Source of the DNA: Gonocerus acuteangulatus
Taxonomy: Eukaryota; Arthropoda; Insecta; Hemiptera; Coreidae
DNA length: 64,000 nt
NCBI GenBank assembly: GCA_946811695.1
Contig: OX328123.1
Location: 31,895,399-31,959,398, forward strand
Reading direction: 5' to 3'
Made by a program: the position numbers and the translations under genes. This document shows, piece after piece, positions 11,240 to 22,720 of this stretch. The notes under the pieces were generated by a model. That model saw only the letters and a program-made list of their open reading frames with translations. It was not told where the DNA came from and did not search any database. The first letter of the stretch is position 1. Every line of letters starts with the position of its first letter.

Positions 11240-11825
11240 CAGTTTTTTTTTAGATAAACCCACGCCCCCATAAAACGTTTTGTCCTATAAAAATCTATTA
11301 CCCCACCCAAGCGACCACAGTCACCGAGCCCCTCGACCGCTCTTTGCAGGAGAGCCTGAGGTCCCGCGGGATGGGTGGTCTAAAGGACGACGATCAATGA
11401 AGAACCCCACTCACTTGACATTCAATAGGATTCCTGTCTTTGATCAATTGGCGCTGTTTTGGCCGCTTTGGAGCTCAGCCGAAATATGCGGCTCGTCGAA
11501 GGTACTTGTCGGTAGTACCCTCAATCAAGAGTGTGCGGTCCAAGCTAGAATACAGGGAATTGATTGAAAACCTTGGCAGGTATAAAAAGGTGCCTGCAGG
11601 GGCTAATGATGTTGAGGATCCAGGTAGAGAAGCCTCTGTGTTGGCTCTTCTTCTAGTTGTGGATGGTCTAATCGGTAATATGCTAACTGAACCGACGACG
11701 ATTTGAAACCATTAGGCTGTTAGGTATAGCGAGAGCCCCTCTTGCTGATGGTTCCACCATGGTTGACCATTCAACCAACAAGGACCCAACCGACTCATCA
11801 GCAAGAGCGGCCCAATAGTTGACAT
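11240..11825. other. GC-richer unassigned segment between two LINE fossils
   Basis: Open frames exist on both strands (for example 11440-11706 plus), but none shows a family motif I recognise. Base composition matches the flanking LINE debris, so it is probably decayed LINE sequence. Confidence 0.3.
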
Positions 11826-11829
11826 ATCT

Positions 11830-12450
11830 TCAGGCCTTTTACCTCTTAAAAAACTTTTCGGTATGGCCAAACCTCTGACAGCGCCGGCATAAAAAGACAC
11901 CGACCCAGTACATCACAAGGGAGGGCTCCAGCCAACAGCCAGGCAGCCCTTCTGTTATAATAGCTCCCTGACCTCGCTTGTAATGGAGAGGCCTGTGAGC
12001 CTGAGAGGTTTTGGGACTCAATCGCTTTCAGAACAGCCTCAGCCTTCAGTTCTCTCGGGACATCGTAAAAATGGACCATTGGGTCCCTCAGGCCAAACAA
12101 TTCAGCCTTTACACCAGCTTTGGCCAGCTTCATGTTCGCGGCTAACCTACCCACACTCCAGTTGTTGTCAAACCTGACTTCCACCGTCTTTTGCCTCTTT
12201 CGGATGGCATGGACTCTAAACCTGTAATCTACAGCCTTCTTAAGAGCGTTCTCGAGTCATTGAACAGTCAGAAGCTCGGGAGCACCAGACCCAGCCTCCA
12301 AGATTACTACGCCATGCAGCTTCCCTATCTTGCAACCCCTTGGCCGAGGGAGGGAGGTGGGTCCCCTGGGTACCTGCACTGGGTACAGATGACATCCTTA
12401 ACAGATCTAATCTCATTTCTGAGTTGCTGGAGCACACTATGAATGACACT
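11830..12450 (-). pseudogene. LINE ORF1 (Gag) fossil, R1/Jockey-like, with CCHC knuckle
   Basis: On the minus strand one frame has LAANMKLAKAGVKAELFGLR and DPMVHFYDVPRELKAEAVLK (12080-12165), matching the (P/R)V-x-x-Y-D-V-P-x-E-L block of LINE Gags. After a frameshift, FLCRRCQRFGHTEKF (about 11850-11890) is a C-x2-C-x4-H-x4 knuckle whose last Cys is now Phe. The region up to 12450 is hydrophilic, like a Gag N-terminus. It is a dead copy and no RT is attached. Confidence 0.55.
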
Positions 12451-12564
12451 GGTGCTCCAGGACGTATAGCCTTGCTACTTCATTTAGTAGCCCCAGAACC
12501 TTGTGGCACATTCGATAAACCGATTAATGCAACATTTCTACCTCTGATGTCATGACCTTGCCTG

Positions 12565-12715
12565 CCTTAGGGGGCACCTACACTGGACCCGTTCCGATCC
12601 GATCCGATCCAATAGCCACCGACTGTCTGAAGAAAAACCAACACATGCATCTCAATGGAGGTGCTTACATTACTCCCGACCCGACCCAATTCAATCCAAT
12701 CCGATGGCCACAGAT
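12565..12715 (+). repeat. Left inverted-repeat block of a Harbinger-like element
   Basis: Two related words, GGCACCTACACTGGACCCG (12573) followed by GATCCGATCC, and TTACATTACTCCCGACCCG (12667) followed by CAATTCAATCC, are both present in inverted form at 15235-15340. The pairing defines an element of about 2.7 kb that includes a MADF/BESS fossil. Exact ends and a 3-bp duplication could not be fixed. Confidence 0.45.
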
Positions 12716-13020
12716 TCTTCACCATTCAAACATGATTGTTTCTAGCCCAATTTCAGACAGATGAAGCAAAATGGCTCCAATGCACATATTGTGTTTCAAA
12801 AAGGTCTACAGGCTCTAAATCTTAACCGATTTCAATGCATTTTTTTAAAAATCGAAGGAAATAAAATTTAGAACAATTCACATTTGAGTTTTTCATTTCC
12901 CTTGTTAATTAAATTACCATCCAATGCTTATAACTTTCTACTGAACTAGCTACCTTTTTTCTTGTAGCTACCTTTGTTGTAGACCTAAACTTGTTAGTTT
13001 CTAGATTGATTTCGGACAAA

Positions 13021-13580
13021 ATGAATGCCAGAGTAGATAACGAGTTATTGATTGATCTGGTGAGAAATATGTCCTGCCTGTGGTACCAAAGAAATAAATC
13101 ATACCACAACAGAGAGGCCAAAATAGAACTATAGGAGAACATTGGAGATCAGCTTAATATCAGCCAGGACGAATTTTCCTCAGGTGATGTAATAACTGAC
13201 ATTGTAGACAAGCAAAGTCCATGCTTTGCTGAAGGAAAAACCCTCCTTCCTTTGAAACAGAATAAGCATGTGGCACAACTTCATTCGCCAAGCCGCAAGA
13301 CAAGCGGTATGAGGAACATCCTCAGAAAAGAGGTAAAACAAATTATTACGATTCTCAAGCAATAGAAATTGAAAAACAAAAAAAGTTGGAAATAATTGAA
13401 CAACGCTTTTCACAGCAGAAAAATACACATTGAGAGGATGAAGATTTGGTATTTTTTTTCAAGTTTGTTGCCATCTGTTAGGCAACTCAACCAAATCGAA
13501 AAACACTCGAGTGAAAATTATGAGGGACGTGACAGATGCCATGGAAGCCCACAATTTTGCCAAAGAAGGGACATCAGGAG
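13021..13580 (+). pseudogene. MADF-BESS (Myb-like) protein fossil of a Harbinger element
   Basis: From 13021 the frame reads MNARVDNELLIDLVRNMSCL, then WYQRNKSYHNREAKIEL and IGDQLNISQDEF, a MADF domain (L-I-x-L-V, P/C-x-LW, Y-x-x, W-x-x-I). From 13444 it reads VFFFSSLLPSVRQLNQIEK, a BESS-type motif. MADF/BESS proteins are the second, DNA-binding protein of many PIF/Harbinger transposons. Stops and frameshifts separate the domains. A host MADF gene relic is possible, but the flanking inverted repeats favour a transposon. Confidence 0.5.
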
Positions 13581-13805
13581 GTAGACCTTCTTCAATTAGT
13601 TCTAGCTCTATGACATCCTTGTTCTAATCATAACCTTTTCCATCCCCCACTGGAACCAAAAATACTGAAGAAAAACGATCAAAACAGGGGGCTTACAGTC
13701 AGAATATATAGTTTAATCCAAAGTACGAGGTTGCTGGCAGAGAAGGAATATTTTCAGTAAAATGAAAGACGTCCAATTCCTTCACAAACAACAAATTTTA
13801 TTTTT

Positions 13806-13850
13806 CACGCTAAGCGCTTTCAGCAGCTCCTGCTACTATCTTCAGAGCTT
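13806..13850 (-). ncRNA. Hammerhead-ribozyme-like motif next to a Penelope element (weak)
   Basis: The minus strand reads CTGAAGA, a stem-loop with AGCA/TGCT arms, then GAAAGCGC. This resembles the CUGANGA - stem II - GAAA core of the small hammerheads found in Penelope-element terminal repeats. A pairing stem I and a clean cleavage site are not visible. It lies about 40 bp before the Penelope RT fossil but on the opposite strand. Confidence 0.3.
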
Positions 13851-13883
13851 ATGACGAGTACAGCTTCACGGCTGAGGGCTGGA

Positions 13884-14853
13884 ATATTTATGGGCTGGTT
13901 AAATTGCATAAAAAAGAAAAACCTTTACGACCCATTACAAGTGCTAGTGAATCTCCAACTCATAAAATGGCTAAATTTATTAACAATGATTTAAAGTGGT
14001 TGAATAATAGTAATCCATTTCATATTAAAAATGCTGTTCAATTAAAAGAGGTAAGGATTACTATTGGCTACAGGCTGGCCTTGTTGGACGTTGGAAATAT
14101 GTATCCAAATATACCAATAAATAAAATATTGGAAATAGTTTATGACAAATGGGATAAAATAAAATATAAGGTAGCAATGAAAATAAAGAATTATTTTTGG
14201 AAGGTCTTAAATTATGTTGTACTAAAGGTTATTTTAAATTCCAAAATACAATTTACTCACAAATAAATGGTCTAAAGATGGGAAACCCCTTGTCAGTAGG
14301 TTTAAGTGGAACTTTTATGAATCAATTAATTTCAGAAATAATGTCAAATAATGATATTCACGTATTATTTATATATATTGATGATTTAATTTTGTGTGTT
14401 AAAGATGAGTACATAGATACAATTTTAACCAAATTAAATAGTTACCATAAAAATATTAAGTTTACAAAGGAGGAGGAAGTCAACAATTCACTAAAATATT
14501 TAGATGTGGAAATTATACAATTCAAAAATAAACTGCAATTTAAATGGTACAAAAAATAAATAGTGTCAGATAGCTTAATTAACTTTTACTTAAACCACCC
14601 CTTACATTTAAAGAAAAATTTAATTTTTAAGAAGATGCTAACAGCACTAAATAGAACATCACCTGTGTTTCATGAAGAAATTATAAACAATATAAAAGGC
14701 ATATTCATTAATAATCAATAATCGATTGAAGTGTTAGATCAACAAACGGAAAAGGTTTTCCAAATAATTAAAAAATCTCAAATAGAAAAATGTACAACTC
14801 AGGCTATAAGTTTTGATCCAAATATTTTTTGCTTTCATCAGGAAATGTTTAAT
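13884..14853 (+). pseudogene. Penelope-like element reverse transcriptase (degenerate)
   Basis: Two overlapping frames and a read-through stop give the RT: YGLVKLHKKEKPLRPITSAS (start), LLDVGNMYPNIPI (box A region), GLKMGNPLSVGLSGTFMNQL (box B), FIYIDDLILCV with the catalytic YIDD (about 14368-14400), NSLKYLDVEII (box E), WYKK and FYLNHPLHLKKN (thumb). This order is diagnostic of Penelope-like elements, not of Jockey LINEs. It has one frameshift near 14200 and in-frame TAA codons at about 14557 and 14719. It lies inside the Harbinger inverted-repeat pair, so it inserted there or was captured. Confidence 0.8.
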
Positions 14854-15234
14854 GAATGAGAAAATAAAACTACAACTAGTACAAACAAAAATCAAATATA
14901 AAACTATAAATAAAAGGAAATTAGATGTCCTAAATAGGTACAGATTTATAATTATAGTTAATTACATATCTTCAATGAAATCGGAGACTACCTTAGTGTA
15001 ACAGTTAATTTTTCTTCAGGACTGATACAGTTCCGAACGTTTGATTCCCGTCTCAACTCTTCCATTATACACCTTCTTGGAGGTAACTGAATGTTTCTAT
15101 TCTCTTTCGGTAGTATTCTTGAAATTTATCAGCATGATTCCGCAAAGGTAGGCTTGTTGTAAAAACTCTCCTCTCAACCACTCCAAATTGAAACCTAGAA
15201 TCAGACATTTCCACTGCACTACGAGTTCACTGAC

Positions 15235-15340
15235 AAAATCGGATCTGATCAAGTCGGGACCAGTGTAGGCACTCACGTCGGCCGTTCTTGGTCAAACGAA
15301 ATCGGATTGAATTGGTTCGGGAGAAATACTGGACCAACCA
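15235..15340 (-). repeat. Right inverted-repeat block of the Harbinger-like element
   Basis: GGGACCAGTGTAGGCAC (15256) and ATCGGATTGAATTGGTTCGG (15300) are inverted versions of the two words at 12565-12715. Their order is the same on the plus strand, so each word pairs on its own; this may be subterminal repeat structure, not one continuous TIR. Confidence 0.45.
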
Positions 15341-15344
15341 TATG

Positions 15345-16040
15345 GACAACCAGTCCATTATATTATCCTTATTCTCATAGACTGGCTGCAGCCAATGTCT
15401 CGAAAACAACCTTGGAGGGCTCCACACTCTCAACTAAACCCCAGGGACTTAAACAATTGGTTAGGCCAGCAGCACCCAGACGAATGTCGTCTTGACCTTC
15501 CTCAACAGAGGAGTCAGCTCCTGATCGCAGTAAACAGGTGATCATTCTCAGCTAGGGCCAGCACAGTCATCCGACCTGACAGGGTCCTCCCAAGCGACTC
15601 AGCACTTACTGCTCTTGGTGCTGGGGGGGGGGGGTGTCCCTCCCTCTACAGGCATGGGCGTCCTGCGCCCACAGACCTCATACGGTCATATGGGGGGGGG
15701 GGCATTCACCCTCTCTCAGGGCACGAGGTCTAACAACACTATCCGTGCAAACCCAAGTCTCACAGAGTTCAACTGCCAGAGGCTTGGCTCTAGGAACCCA
15801 ATTCGACATAGGCCACTCATGTCTCAGTGGAATATCCACCGGGTTTACGATGAGCCACTATGGCCCCCATGACAGGACTCCTTCCAAAATTATAGGAGCT
15901 AAAAGCTCTCTGCTTCTATGTGGCAGAGAAGAGGCCAGAGCCCCCTCCTCTCGTCCAGTCCCCAGAATCTGACTGATCGCACTCGTGAGCCATGACATCC
16001 CCGTTACAGGTGACTTAACCTCCCGCTTACAGGGGGTGCC
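15345..16040. other. GC-richer unassigned segment
   Basis: Two G runs (about 15625 and 15691) and open frames on both strands occur, but no recognisable motif. Composition resembles the LINE-derived block at 10.4-12.5 kb, so it is probably old LINE sequence. Confidence 0.3.
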
Positions 16041-16316
16041 CAAAAAAGAAAAAAAAAAAAAAAAAGAAAACTGACAAGGACCTCCCCAAGTAAGAACAAG
16101 ACCTCCAAAAAAAATTATCCAAAGTTGAGGAGGTCAAATATTTTTAGAAAAAAGTCACTTCCGACAAATCCAATGAAGAAAACACAAAGAAAATTAACAA
16201 AAGAGTATTGACTTCACAAAAGGGACAAACAAAAGTAATGAGAAAAACAAAAAGAAAGAAAAATTAAATCAGTACAAGACTCCACCTTAAGATAGGCACC
16301 GCTTATATTACTCTGA

Positions 16317-16517
16317 AATATTACAGATTTCAAAACATTCTGCAATAAATTGAAAGTGATCACTGCTGATAAATTTTCCTGCAAAGCAACGTTCAATGAT
16401 ACAGCTATATACCTTACAGATAGTAATGCTTATAGAGATATCATACAATACCTAAATAAAAAAGAAGCTGATTTAAATTGCTACCAACTCAAGAAGGATA
16501 TTTTAAAGGAATATTAA
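16317..16517 (+). pseudogene. PRE_C2HC-type Gag domain fragment of a LINE
   Basis: The open stretch reads ITDFKTFCNKLKVITADKF, CKATFNDTAIYLTDSNAYRD, IIQYLNKKEADLNCYQLKKD. This is the domain that precedes zinc knuckles in many arthropod LINE ORF1 proteins (N-F-K/Q-x-L-C, KATxN...TxxAYRxxIxYL, F-x-x-Y-Q-L-K-x-D). A lysine-rich lead begins near 16040. It ends at TAA 16515-16517, about 60 bp before the GIY-YIG piece of a different retroelement class. Confidence 0.6.
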
Positions 16518-16579
16518 AAAACTGGCTACCAAAAACTTAAGATGTCATCGAGCCTCTAGAGAAGACGGGAGCCTACTGA

Positions 16580-16702
16580 GTGTCTTGTACTTCCTGCGGA
16601 TCTTCATATGTTGGGCTAAGTAAAAGAAAACTTAAGGTACAGATAAAAGAACATTTGATTAGAAGGATTTGGAGAGGAGGAAACAAATTAATTAGTTTTT
16701 AA
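16580..16702 (+). pseudogene. GIY-YIG endonuclease fragment of a Penelope-like element
   Basis: The frame VSCTSCGSSYVGLSKRKLKV, then QIKEHLIRR, matches the C-x-x-C, (S/Y)-x-YVG and R-L-x-x-R-I-K-E-H segments of the GIY-YIG domain that ends Penelope proteins. The catalytic Arg position is Lys or absent. It may be the far end of the RT copy at 13884-14853, separated by later insertions; the intervening PRE_C2HC piece would be one of them. Confidence 0.6.
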
Positions 16703-19680
16703 GATATAATTGTTTCTAATTAGAAATAAAGATATATTAGGACTAGTTACTATGGATGTAAAAAATAGAGAAATCACTCAAAGAACCTTCTTAAGGTTCT
16801 GATTCTGGATAAATTGGAAATTAGTTTTTGATATTTTCTAAGATTTTAGATCAAAGTAAAATATCTCAAACAATGAACATAATTTAAGTTAAATACACCT
16901 ATAAGGGTAGGATTGCGGCTATCCTTTGAAACAATGGTCCTAAGAGAGTATGAGGATGGTCTCTGATATCCTTGTCGTTTAGGTTAGTACCTCTGGAAGC
17001 TAGGAGGATAGTACAGGCTCTCTGTTGTCTGACTCTTCTTCGACAGTTCCTCCTAATTACACCCAACCGCAATGAGGTGTCAGATGGTTTCCTCTCCTTT
17101 TCTCAGCAAGTCTTATATATTATTCATTCACCGCTCTTCTTGTTCGTTTTTCTAATCCTTTAAAAAAAAAATAAAATAAATAAAAATGGAATCTTTATTT
17201 ATGTTGGATAGATAACTCTAAAAATGAGCCAGTTCAATTTTTTTATGTAGACATTGGGAAAACAACATAATATTAAACAAACATAAATAATTTTGTGGCC
17301 TTTAAGACATCAATAATGCCATATTTCTCAGTAGTCACCAACTGGAGTGGTTATCTGAGTCATTTGTGATTATCAAAAAATTAAAAATTAACTTTTTTGT
17401 TTAGGCGTATAAATGTATGATATACACACCATTACATAGACTACTTTCTTTGAATAACGTGCGGAAAAAAAGTGAAACCTGAGTCACATCAAGGGTTTTC
17501 TTAGACTATTTGATATTTCAGTGAAGAAGGCCTTCAAATATTTGAGAATTTAATCCCAAGTGGTCAAAACTTTTCAAAATCTGATCACATTTGCAAGCAT
17601 GCATTTATAGAGAGGGAAACATATAATTTACAGGATGATTTACAGGAAATGAAAGGATGGCTAATAATTGTCGACAGAAGCTCGCAAGAAAAAGAAAATT
17701 TTTTTTGGGCTTTGTTTTTGAAACCCAAGCAAGCTCAACCTTCTGAATAGAGAAAGGAAGAGATTGTCGGGGTTCGGTAGTGAAATTTTTAAAACTACAC
17801 TATTTTATATAAAAAATTATTTATTTTTGCCAAAGTTTAATTCCAAGAGTGCTGCGAGTTTACCTGGCCTACGAATCCCTGGGTGCAGTAAGCCCGCTAT
17901 GTACTTGCCCCATACTTTTCTGAGCATTGTACATTTATTGTCCCATCCTCCTTTTAGGTCCAGAAGTAGCAGATAGAAAATATTTAGCAATTTGCAATAA
18001 TCACATTTTTATATTAGTTAAAAATTTACATAAGTTCCTCACTGTTTTGATCTATGCACTTCTTTATACATTATTTTTAATTTAATAATTTGTTATTACT
18101 GAGTGGTACTTTTTTCAGGTGCATCAACTGCTGAGGTCATTAGCAGCTCTGAGTTACTGTTTGAAAAATGGAAATGGGTGCAATGTTATGTTTCAAAATA
18201 TTTCGAAGGCATTCTCAGAAAAAAATGGAAGGAATATTCAAAAGAACTATGGAGAAGGTAGAGGTACAGCCCAATATATGAAGGTTATTCCTCGCCTTCC
18301 AGCCAGATGTAGTAAACATTATACCTAATTGAATTCTAGTGATGAAACAGAAAACTATTAGTTCCTCTAAAATCCCCTAAATAGAACCATAAATATAAAA
18401 TGTTTTCAAGTCATCCTCATTCAAGGCTACAACTCGTAATACAGAGGAAACTGCTATAACCAACTTGAGAAGTCGTCCGCACCAAGGGAGAATATATATG
18501 GAAAAAGAAACAAAGCAAGAAAAATAATTAGAGCTACCTGAATCTATTTTCTACCCAGCTACAGTCCTACTGCTGACTTTGATGTTCCCTTTGAGACAGC
18601 ATAGAGATTCACTGGTCAGGCTTTCAGTTGAGTGATGTGTCTAAGTCATTGGCTAACATGAGACAGGCAAGAGATACTAGAAGACTCCAGTGTGTCAAGT
18701 ACAGCAGAGCAGAAGTCCAGGTGTCTGCCACTCATCAACTGCAATAATATTAACGAGTATTATCATAATAGAACAACTAGGATGAGTTACTGAAGTTAAT
18801 ATTTTGTTCAAGAAATTATGACAATATTCAAGGTATTTTGTAAACACCAAAATGCTCGCTATTACTTGTAATAGATGGATAAATATAATACTTTACTAAA
18901 GAAAATATTTTTGTAGAAAATCTAGAATTTTAAATAATTTATTAAACAGAAATATAAATGAAAATATTTCCAAACAAAAATTAAAAACGAAAAAGTAATC
19001 ATCATGATGTTTGAAATTCAGCTGAATTTGAGAGATCGATGGCCCTTAGGATTGCGAAGGTTGATTTAGTATAAAACACAGTTTCTTATAAAAATTGTAT
19101 TTTATTGCACCACCAAGGCCGATCCCTGACTAAATCTACCTTTTCAAACATCTTAAGAATAAAATTAATCCAGGTTACTTACTACTGTGCTATAACTTGT
19201 TCATATGAAAACAAAATAATAGGAAATAGTCTTCAAACATCTTAAAAATAACCAAAAATACATAAACAGTTTTGCTATTTGGTATATAATATAGAAATAT
19301 AGCTGACTGAATCACAAAATAACTCCTAATGGGCTGAGTTTGCTTATTTTCAGAACTAATATTTAACATTAGTAGGGCACAATGTATACCGAGTTTAGTT
19401 GTAAGGAAGCAAACATTACGACTATTAGAAACAAATTAATAATTTGATTCTTTAATAAACCCCCACTCTTAATGGACTGATTTCACTTATTTTTCACAAA
19501 ATACCTTTATCCTTAGCTAGGCAAATTGCAAGTTTTGTTGCAATATTACAATTCAGACCGTTAGGGTTACATTAGCAATTTGGGTCCAGAGTAAACCCCC
19601 AACAGATGGACTGATTAAACTCAATAAGGAATTTGTTAAATCATTTGTTATGGTAATACTAAATGTCATATGTCGTGGTA
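16703..19680. other. Unassigned AT-rich DNA
   Basis: I found no ORF above about 70 codons with family motifs, no repeat shared with the rest of the window and no RNA signature. Short open frames at 17764-17976 and 18119-18328 have no recognisable content. Confidence 0.35.
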
Positions 19681-19924
19681 TATCGATGGCCTAGAATGAA
19701 TACCTCGTGTTTAAAAGAAAAACGTGCATATATAACTTTTATACTTTATTAGATAGATAAGCTCGTATTTCACAATACTTGAGTCTCAAAGAAACTTAAT
19801 CTGACTCGTGCTGGACTCTATCGAAAAAGAATCATACCTTGCATCTTTCTCAGTAGCCATATCTATCTAATAACATATAAAAGTTATTTTTTAGATACGA
19901 GGTTTCAATTCTAGGCCATCGATA
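19681..19924. mobile_element. Hairpin MITE with TA duplication (Tc1/mariner type)
   Basis: The first and last ~75 bp are inverted copies: TATCGATGGCCTAGAAT at the left edge, its complement ATTCTAGGCCATCGATA at the right, and AACTTTTATA...TTATTAGATAGATA further in. A TA dinucleotide flanks both sides. There is no coding capacity. TA duplication and long inverted repeats point to Tc1/mariner-mobilised MITEs. Confidence 0.75.
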
Positions 19925-21177
19925 TATTATATTATCTAAGTATACACATTTAAACAAGGGTTATTTTTGGTGTCTAGTACGTAGGGTTACCAAAGATTTG
20001 AAGATATTTTTCAGCAGTTCCTTCATGTGCACTCTTCTTCAGAGAATAAAAATGTATTATTAAAGTCTAATGTAAAAAGAGCTACACAAAAATGTAATTA
20101 AAGAAACCTGATTAAGAAACAGTCACAAAAATGTAATGGGAACTCAAAGTAATGACAAAAAAAAATAAGAAAAATATATCTTAATGATAATGATATTGAA
20201 ATAGGAATTTGTGATATTTAAAACCAAAAAAAAAAAATAATATAAAGTATTTCTTTTTTCTTTCGAAAAAAGAAAAGGCATCACCCCTATCCTGGCTAGA
20301 AAAGGGTGGTAACCTATAGATAACCCGTCCTAAAATTCGTAGTTAATAATAAATGGACGTTAAAATTTAAATACATAAATAATTCAATTATTTATTTTTC
20401 CTCAGCCCGGGCGACTATCTTCAGATGAACAGCATAAAATGCAGAAAGTACGTAGCTACATAAGAATACGTATATTATAAACTGAGTGATTACCTCAAAT
20501 AAAGCTTCTTCTTGTCCAAGACTAATTTTAATTTATGCTACCATCGAATTTTTGAGCCTTCTAAAATGTTATAGTGGTATTTTACAACAGCACGTGTCCT
20601 AGCTAAGTCAATGGCGTTATTTTGCACTTTACCATAGAAATCATACTGCACAAGGAACAGGTGGCTTGGGATCAATCACCTCCATGAGTATAACCTTCCT
20701 TCCAGCTAATCTGCATTTTAGCACTAACTGCTGAATGGTGTACTATGCCTTGAATCGCCAACGCCGCTCTTTTTGACCGACACTTATTTATATCCATTGT
20801 TTAAATGTTAGGAACTTTCTTTTATAATAAATAGAAGTTCTGAATTATAATTTTATTCATGGCATGTAACAATAACTCAAATAAAAAAATGACACTAATC
20901 AAAATACAGTTAATTATTTATTTATTATTTTTTTTAAAAAAAGAGTATCACTTAAGATTTGCACTGCTTACAAAACATAATTTATCAGTCGAACCCACAC
21001 ATTTTCCACACGGAACGTTTTTGCAGTTTATACATGTATTCTTCTTTTTTTTCGCATTTAGAAGTCTTTTGGACGATATTTTGATTTCGTGTCAACAGCA
21101 AATCAGAATTTTATTCCACAAATTTGTCTGGCTTATTTGGCATGTACTGCGTAATCCGGCCCTTGCTTTAGTAGTAG
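19925..21177. other. Unassigned, with small repeat fragments
   Basis: It holds the SINE fragment at 20275-20335 and hammerhead-like words near 20003-20047 and 20401-20433 (CTGAAGA on the minus strand followed by a stem). Otherwise low-complexity AT DNA with no gene recognised. Confidence 0.35.
20275..20335 (+). repeat. Fragment of a second SINE-like family
   Basis: CTATCCTGGCTAG, GGGTGGTAACC and AACCCGTCC occur here in the same order as in the copy at 35515-35683 (opposite strand). GGTGGTAACC with a TAGCCCGGC-type ending recurs at 58359-58440. Three dispersed copies define a repeat family; the 35.5-kb copy also carries a tRNA-like head. Confidence 0.5.
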
Positions 21178-21806
21178 TCCGTCGGCCCGTGTACATTTCA
21201 TGCAACGATTTTTAAGATTCTTCATTTTTACACTACTGATTGTACAAGTCTTAAGTAGAACAGTGCCACTTGTCAGCTGGCTAGGTAGCGGTGGGTTTGG
21301 CTGCGGGGGCGTTGCAAACTTCATAAAAATATGAAAATGTGAAACGATTTTAAGATTCATGAAATTTTTTGGAGAAACACCTTTCATTATACAATAATCA
21401 TTGGCACTTGTCAGCTGGCCGGCCAGCGGTGGACTGCTTGTCAGCTGGGGGTCTAAACTTGGCAAAAATACGAAATTCTGAAACGATTTTAAGATCGCTG
21501 AAATTTTGGTGGGTACTAGTATTTGTAGTGAGATTAACGAAAAACATTGTCAGCTGCTCATATCTTGGTGGGAAACTTGTCAGCTGGGGGGTATAAGCGC
21601 TGGGCGTATGGCGCGCGCTCCGCTTTATACCGCGAGCTGACAACTTTTCCACCCACATATAAGCAGCTGACAATTTGTTTCGTCAATCTTATTACGAATA
21701 CTACCTACTAACAAAATTTCAGGAATCTTAATATAGTTTTTGACTATTTAATAGCGAAAGCATGCTTATATCGATTACAACTTCTGAATATATTGATTGT
21801 AAAGGA
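21178..21806 (+). repeat. Foldback repeat, copy 1 (plus)
   Basis: The segment matches 29953-30593 in reverse complement over about 600 bp, from GTCCGTCGGCCCGTGTAC to ATTGATTGTAA. It is itself an imperfect hairpin centred near 21600: each arm carries AATTGTCAGCTGC, GGTGG, TTGTCAGCTG and GGTATAA. The word TTGTCAGCTG recurs many times. The copy is split by the Helentron-like element at 21821-23061, then resumes for about 35 bp near 23103-23140. Predicted frames here are by-products of the repeat. Confidence 0.7.
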
Positions 21807-21948
21807 TTTTTTTTTTTTTTAGCACTTTCCTCCGAAGGAAAGTAGCTATTGAGGTTGGACTCATGACGGAATTTTTGAAAAATTTCTTCAAATCTTTATC
21901 GATCCTACCTAGTAGACACCGAAAATGACCCCCGTTAAAATTTATATA

Positions 21949-21950
21949 TA

Positions 21951-22016
<66 letters not shown>
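21949..22016. repeat. (TA)n microsatellite inside the Helentron-like element
   Basis: An uninterrupted run of about 34 TA units. The same position in copies at 38235-38280 and 49653-49705 also holds a TA tract of different length, so it is part of the element and length-variable. Confidence 0.9.
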
Positions 22017-22021
<5 letters not shown>

Positions 22022-22109
22022 CTGTTAACACGATAGCGGCCAGAGTTTCTGTTTTTTCGTCACGAAACTTGGTATATAGCATTCAATTAGCAAACGATTG
22101 AACGAGTTC

Positions 22110-22720
22110 GTTAACCACCAAAGTCGGTCCACCGGAAGGGGGGGTTTACCCCGAACCCAAAACACTTATTTGACTATGTCAGCCGTAATATTTGTTATAT
22201 TTCAACGAAACTTGGTATTCGTAGTGGTAATATAGACAGAAAAGTGAGATATAAAAATGAACTAAATCGGTTCATTAGAAGGGGGGGTTTACTCCGGACC
22301 CACAATACAAATTCGCCACTACCAGCCGTGATTTTTGGTATATTTCGACGAAACTCGGTATTCGTAGTGCTAATCCACAGGTAAATATGTGTTGTAAAAA
22401 TAAACGAAATCGGTTCATTAGGAGGGGGGGTTTACTCCGGACCCACAATACCAATTCGCCACTACCAGCCGTGATTTTTGGTATATTTCGACGAAACTCG
22501 GTATTCGTAGTGGTAATCTACAGGTAAATATGTGTTGTAAAAATAAACTAAATCGGTTCATTAGAAGGGGGGGCTTACTCCGGACCCAAATTCCTAATAT
22601 ACTCATACCGGTCGTAATTTCTGCTGTATTGTAACGAAACGCGGTATACGTCGTGGGTAACTCATGAGAAAGAAGTGTTGTAAAAATGAGCTGAATCGGT
22701 CAATCGGAAAGCGGGGGTTT
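22110..22720 (+). repeat. 144-bp tandem repeat, about four units
   Basis: The phrase CGGTTCATTAG-AGGGGGGG-TTACTCCGGACC recurs near 22268, 22411 and 22555, a spacing of 143-144 bp, with diverged units at both edges. Each unit also carries TTTCGACGAAACTCGGTATT. Copies elsewhere hold fewer units. Confidence 0.85.

Noticed and set aside
10728..12555. Plus-strand frames of 70-160 residues
   Set aside because: Antisense to LINE Gag and endonuclease fossils with recognisable motifs on the minus strand.
21133..21673. Frames of 91-118 residues in the foldback repeat
   Set aside because: They recur inverted at 30303 and derive from the TTGTCAGCTG repeat; no coding signature.
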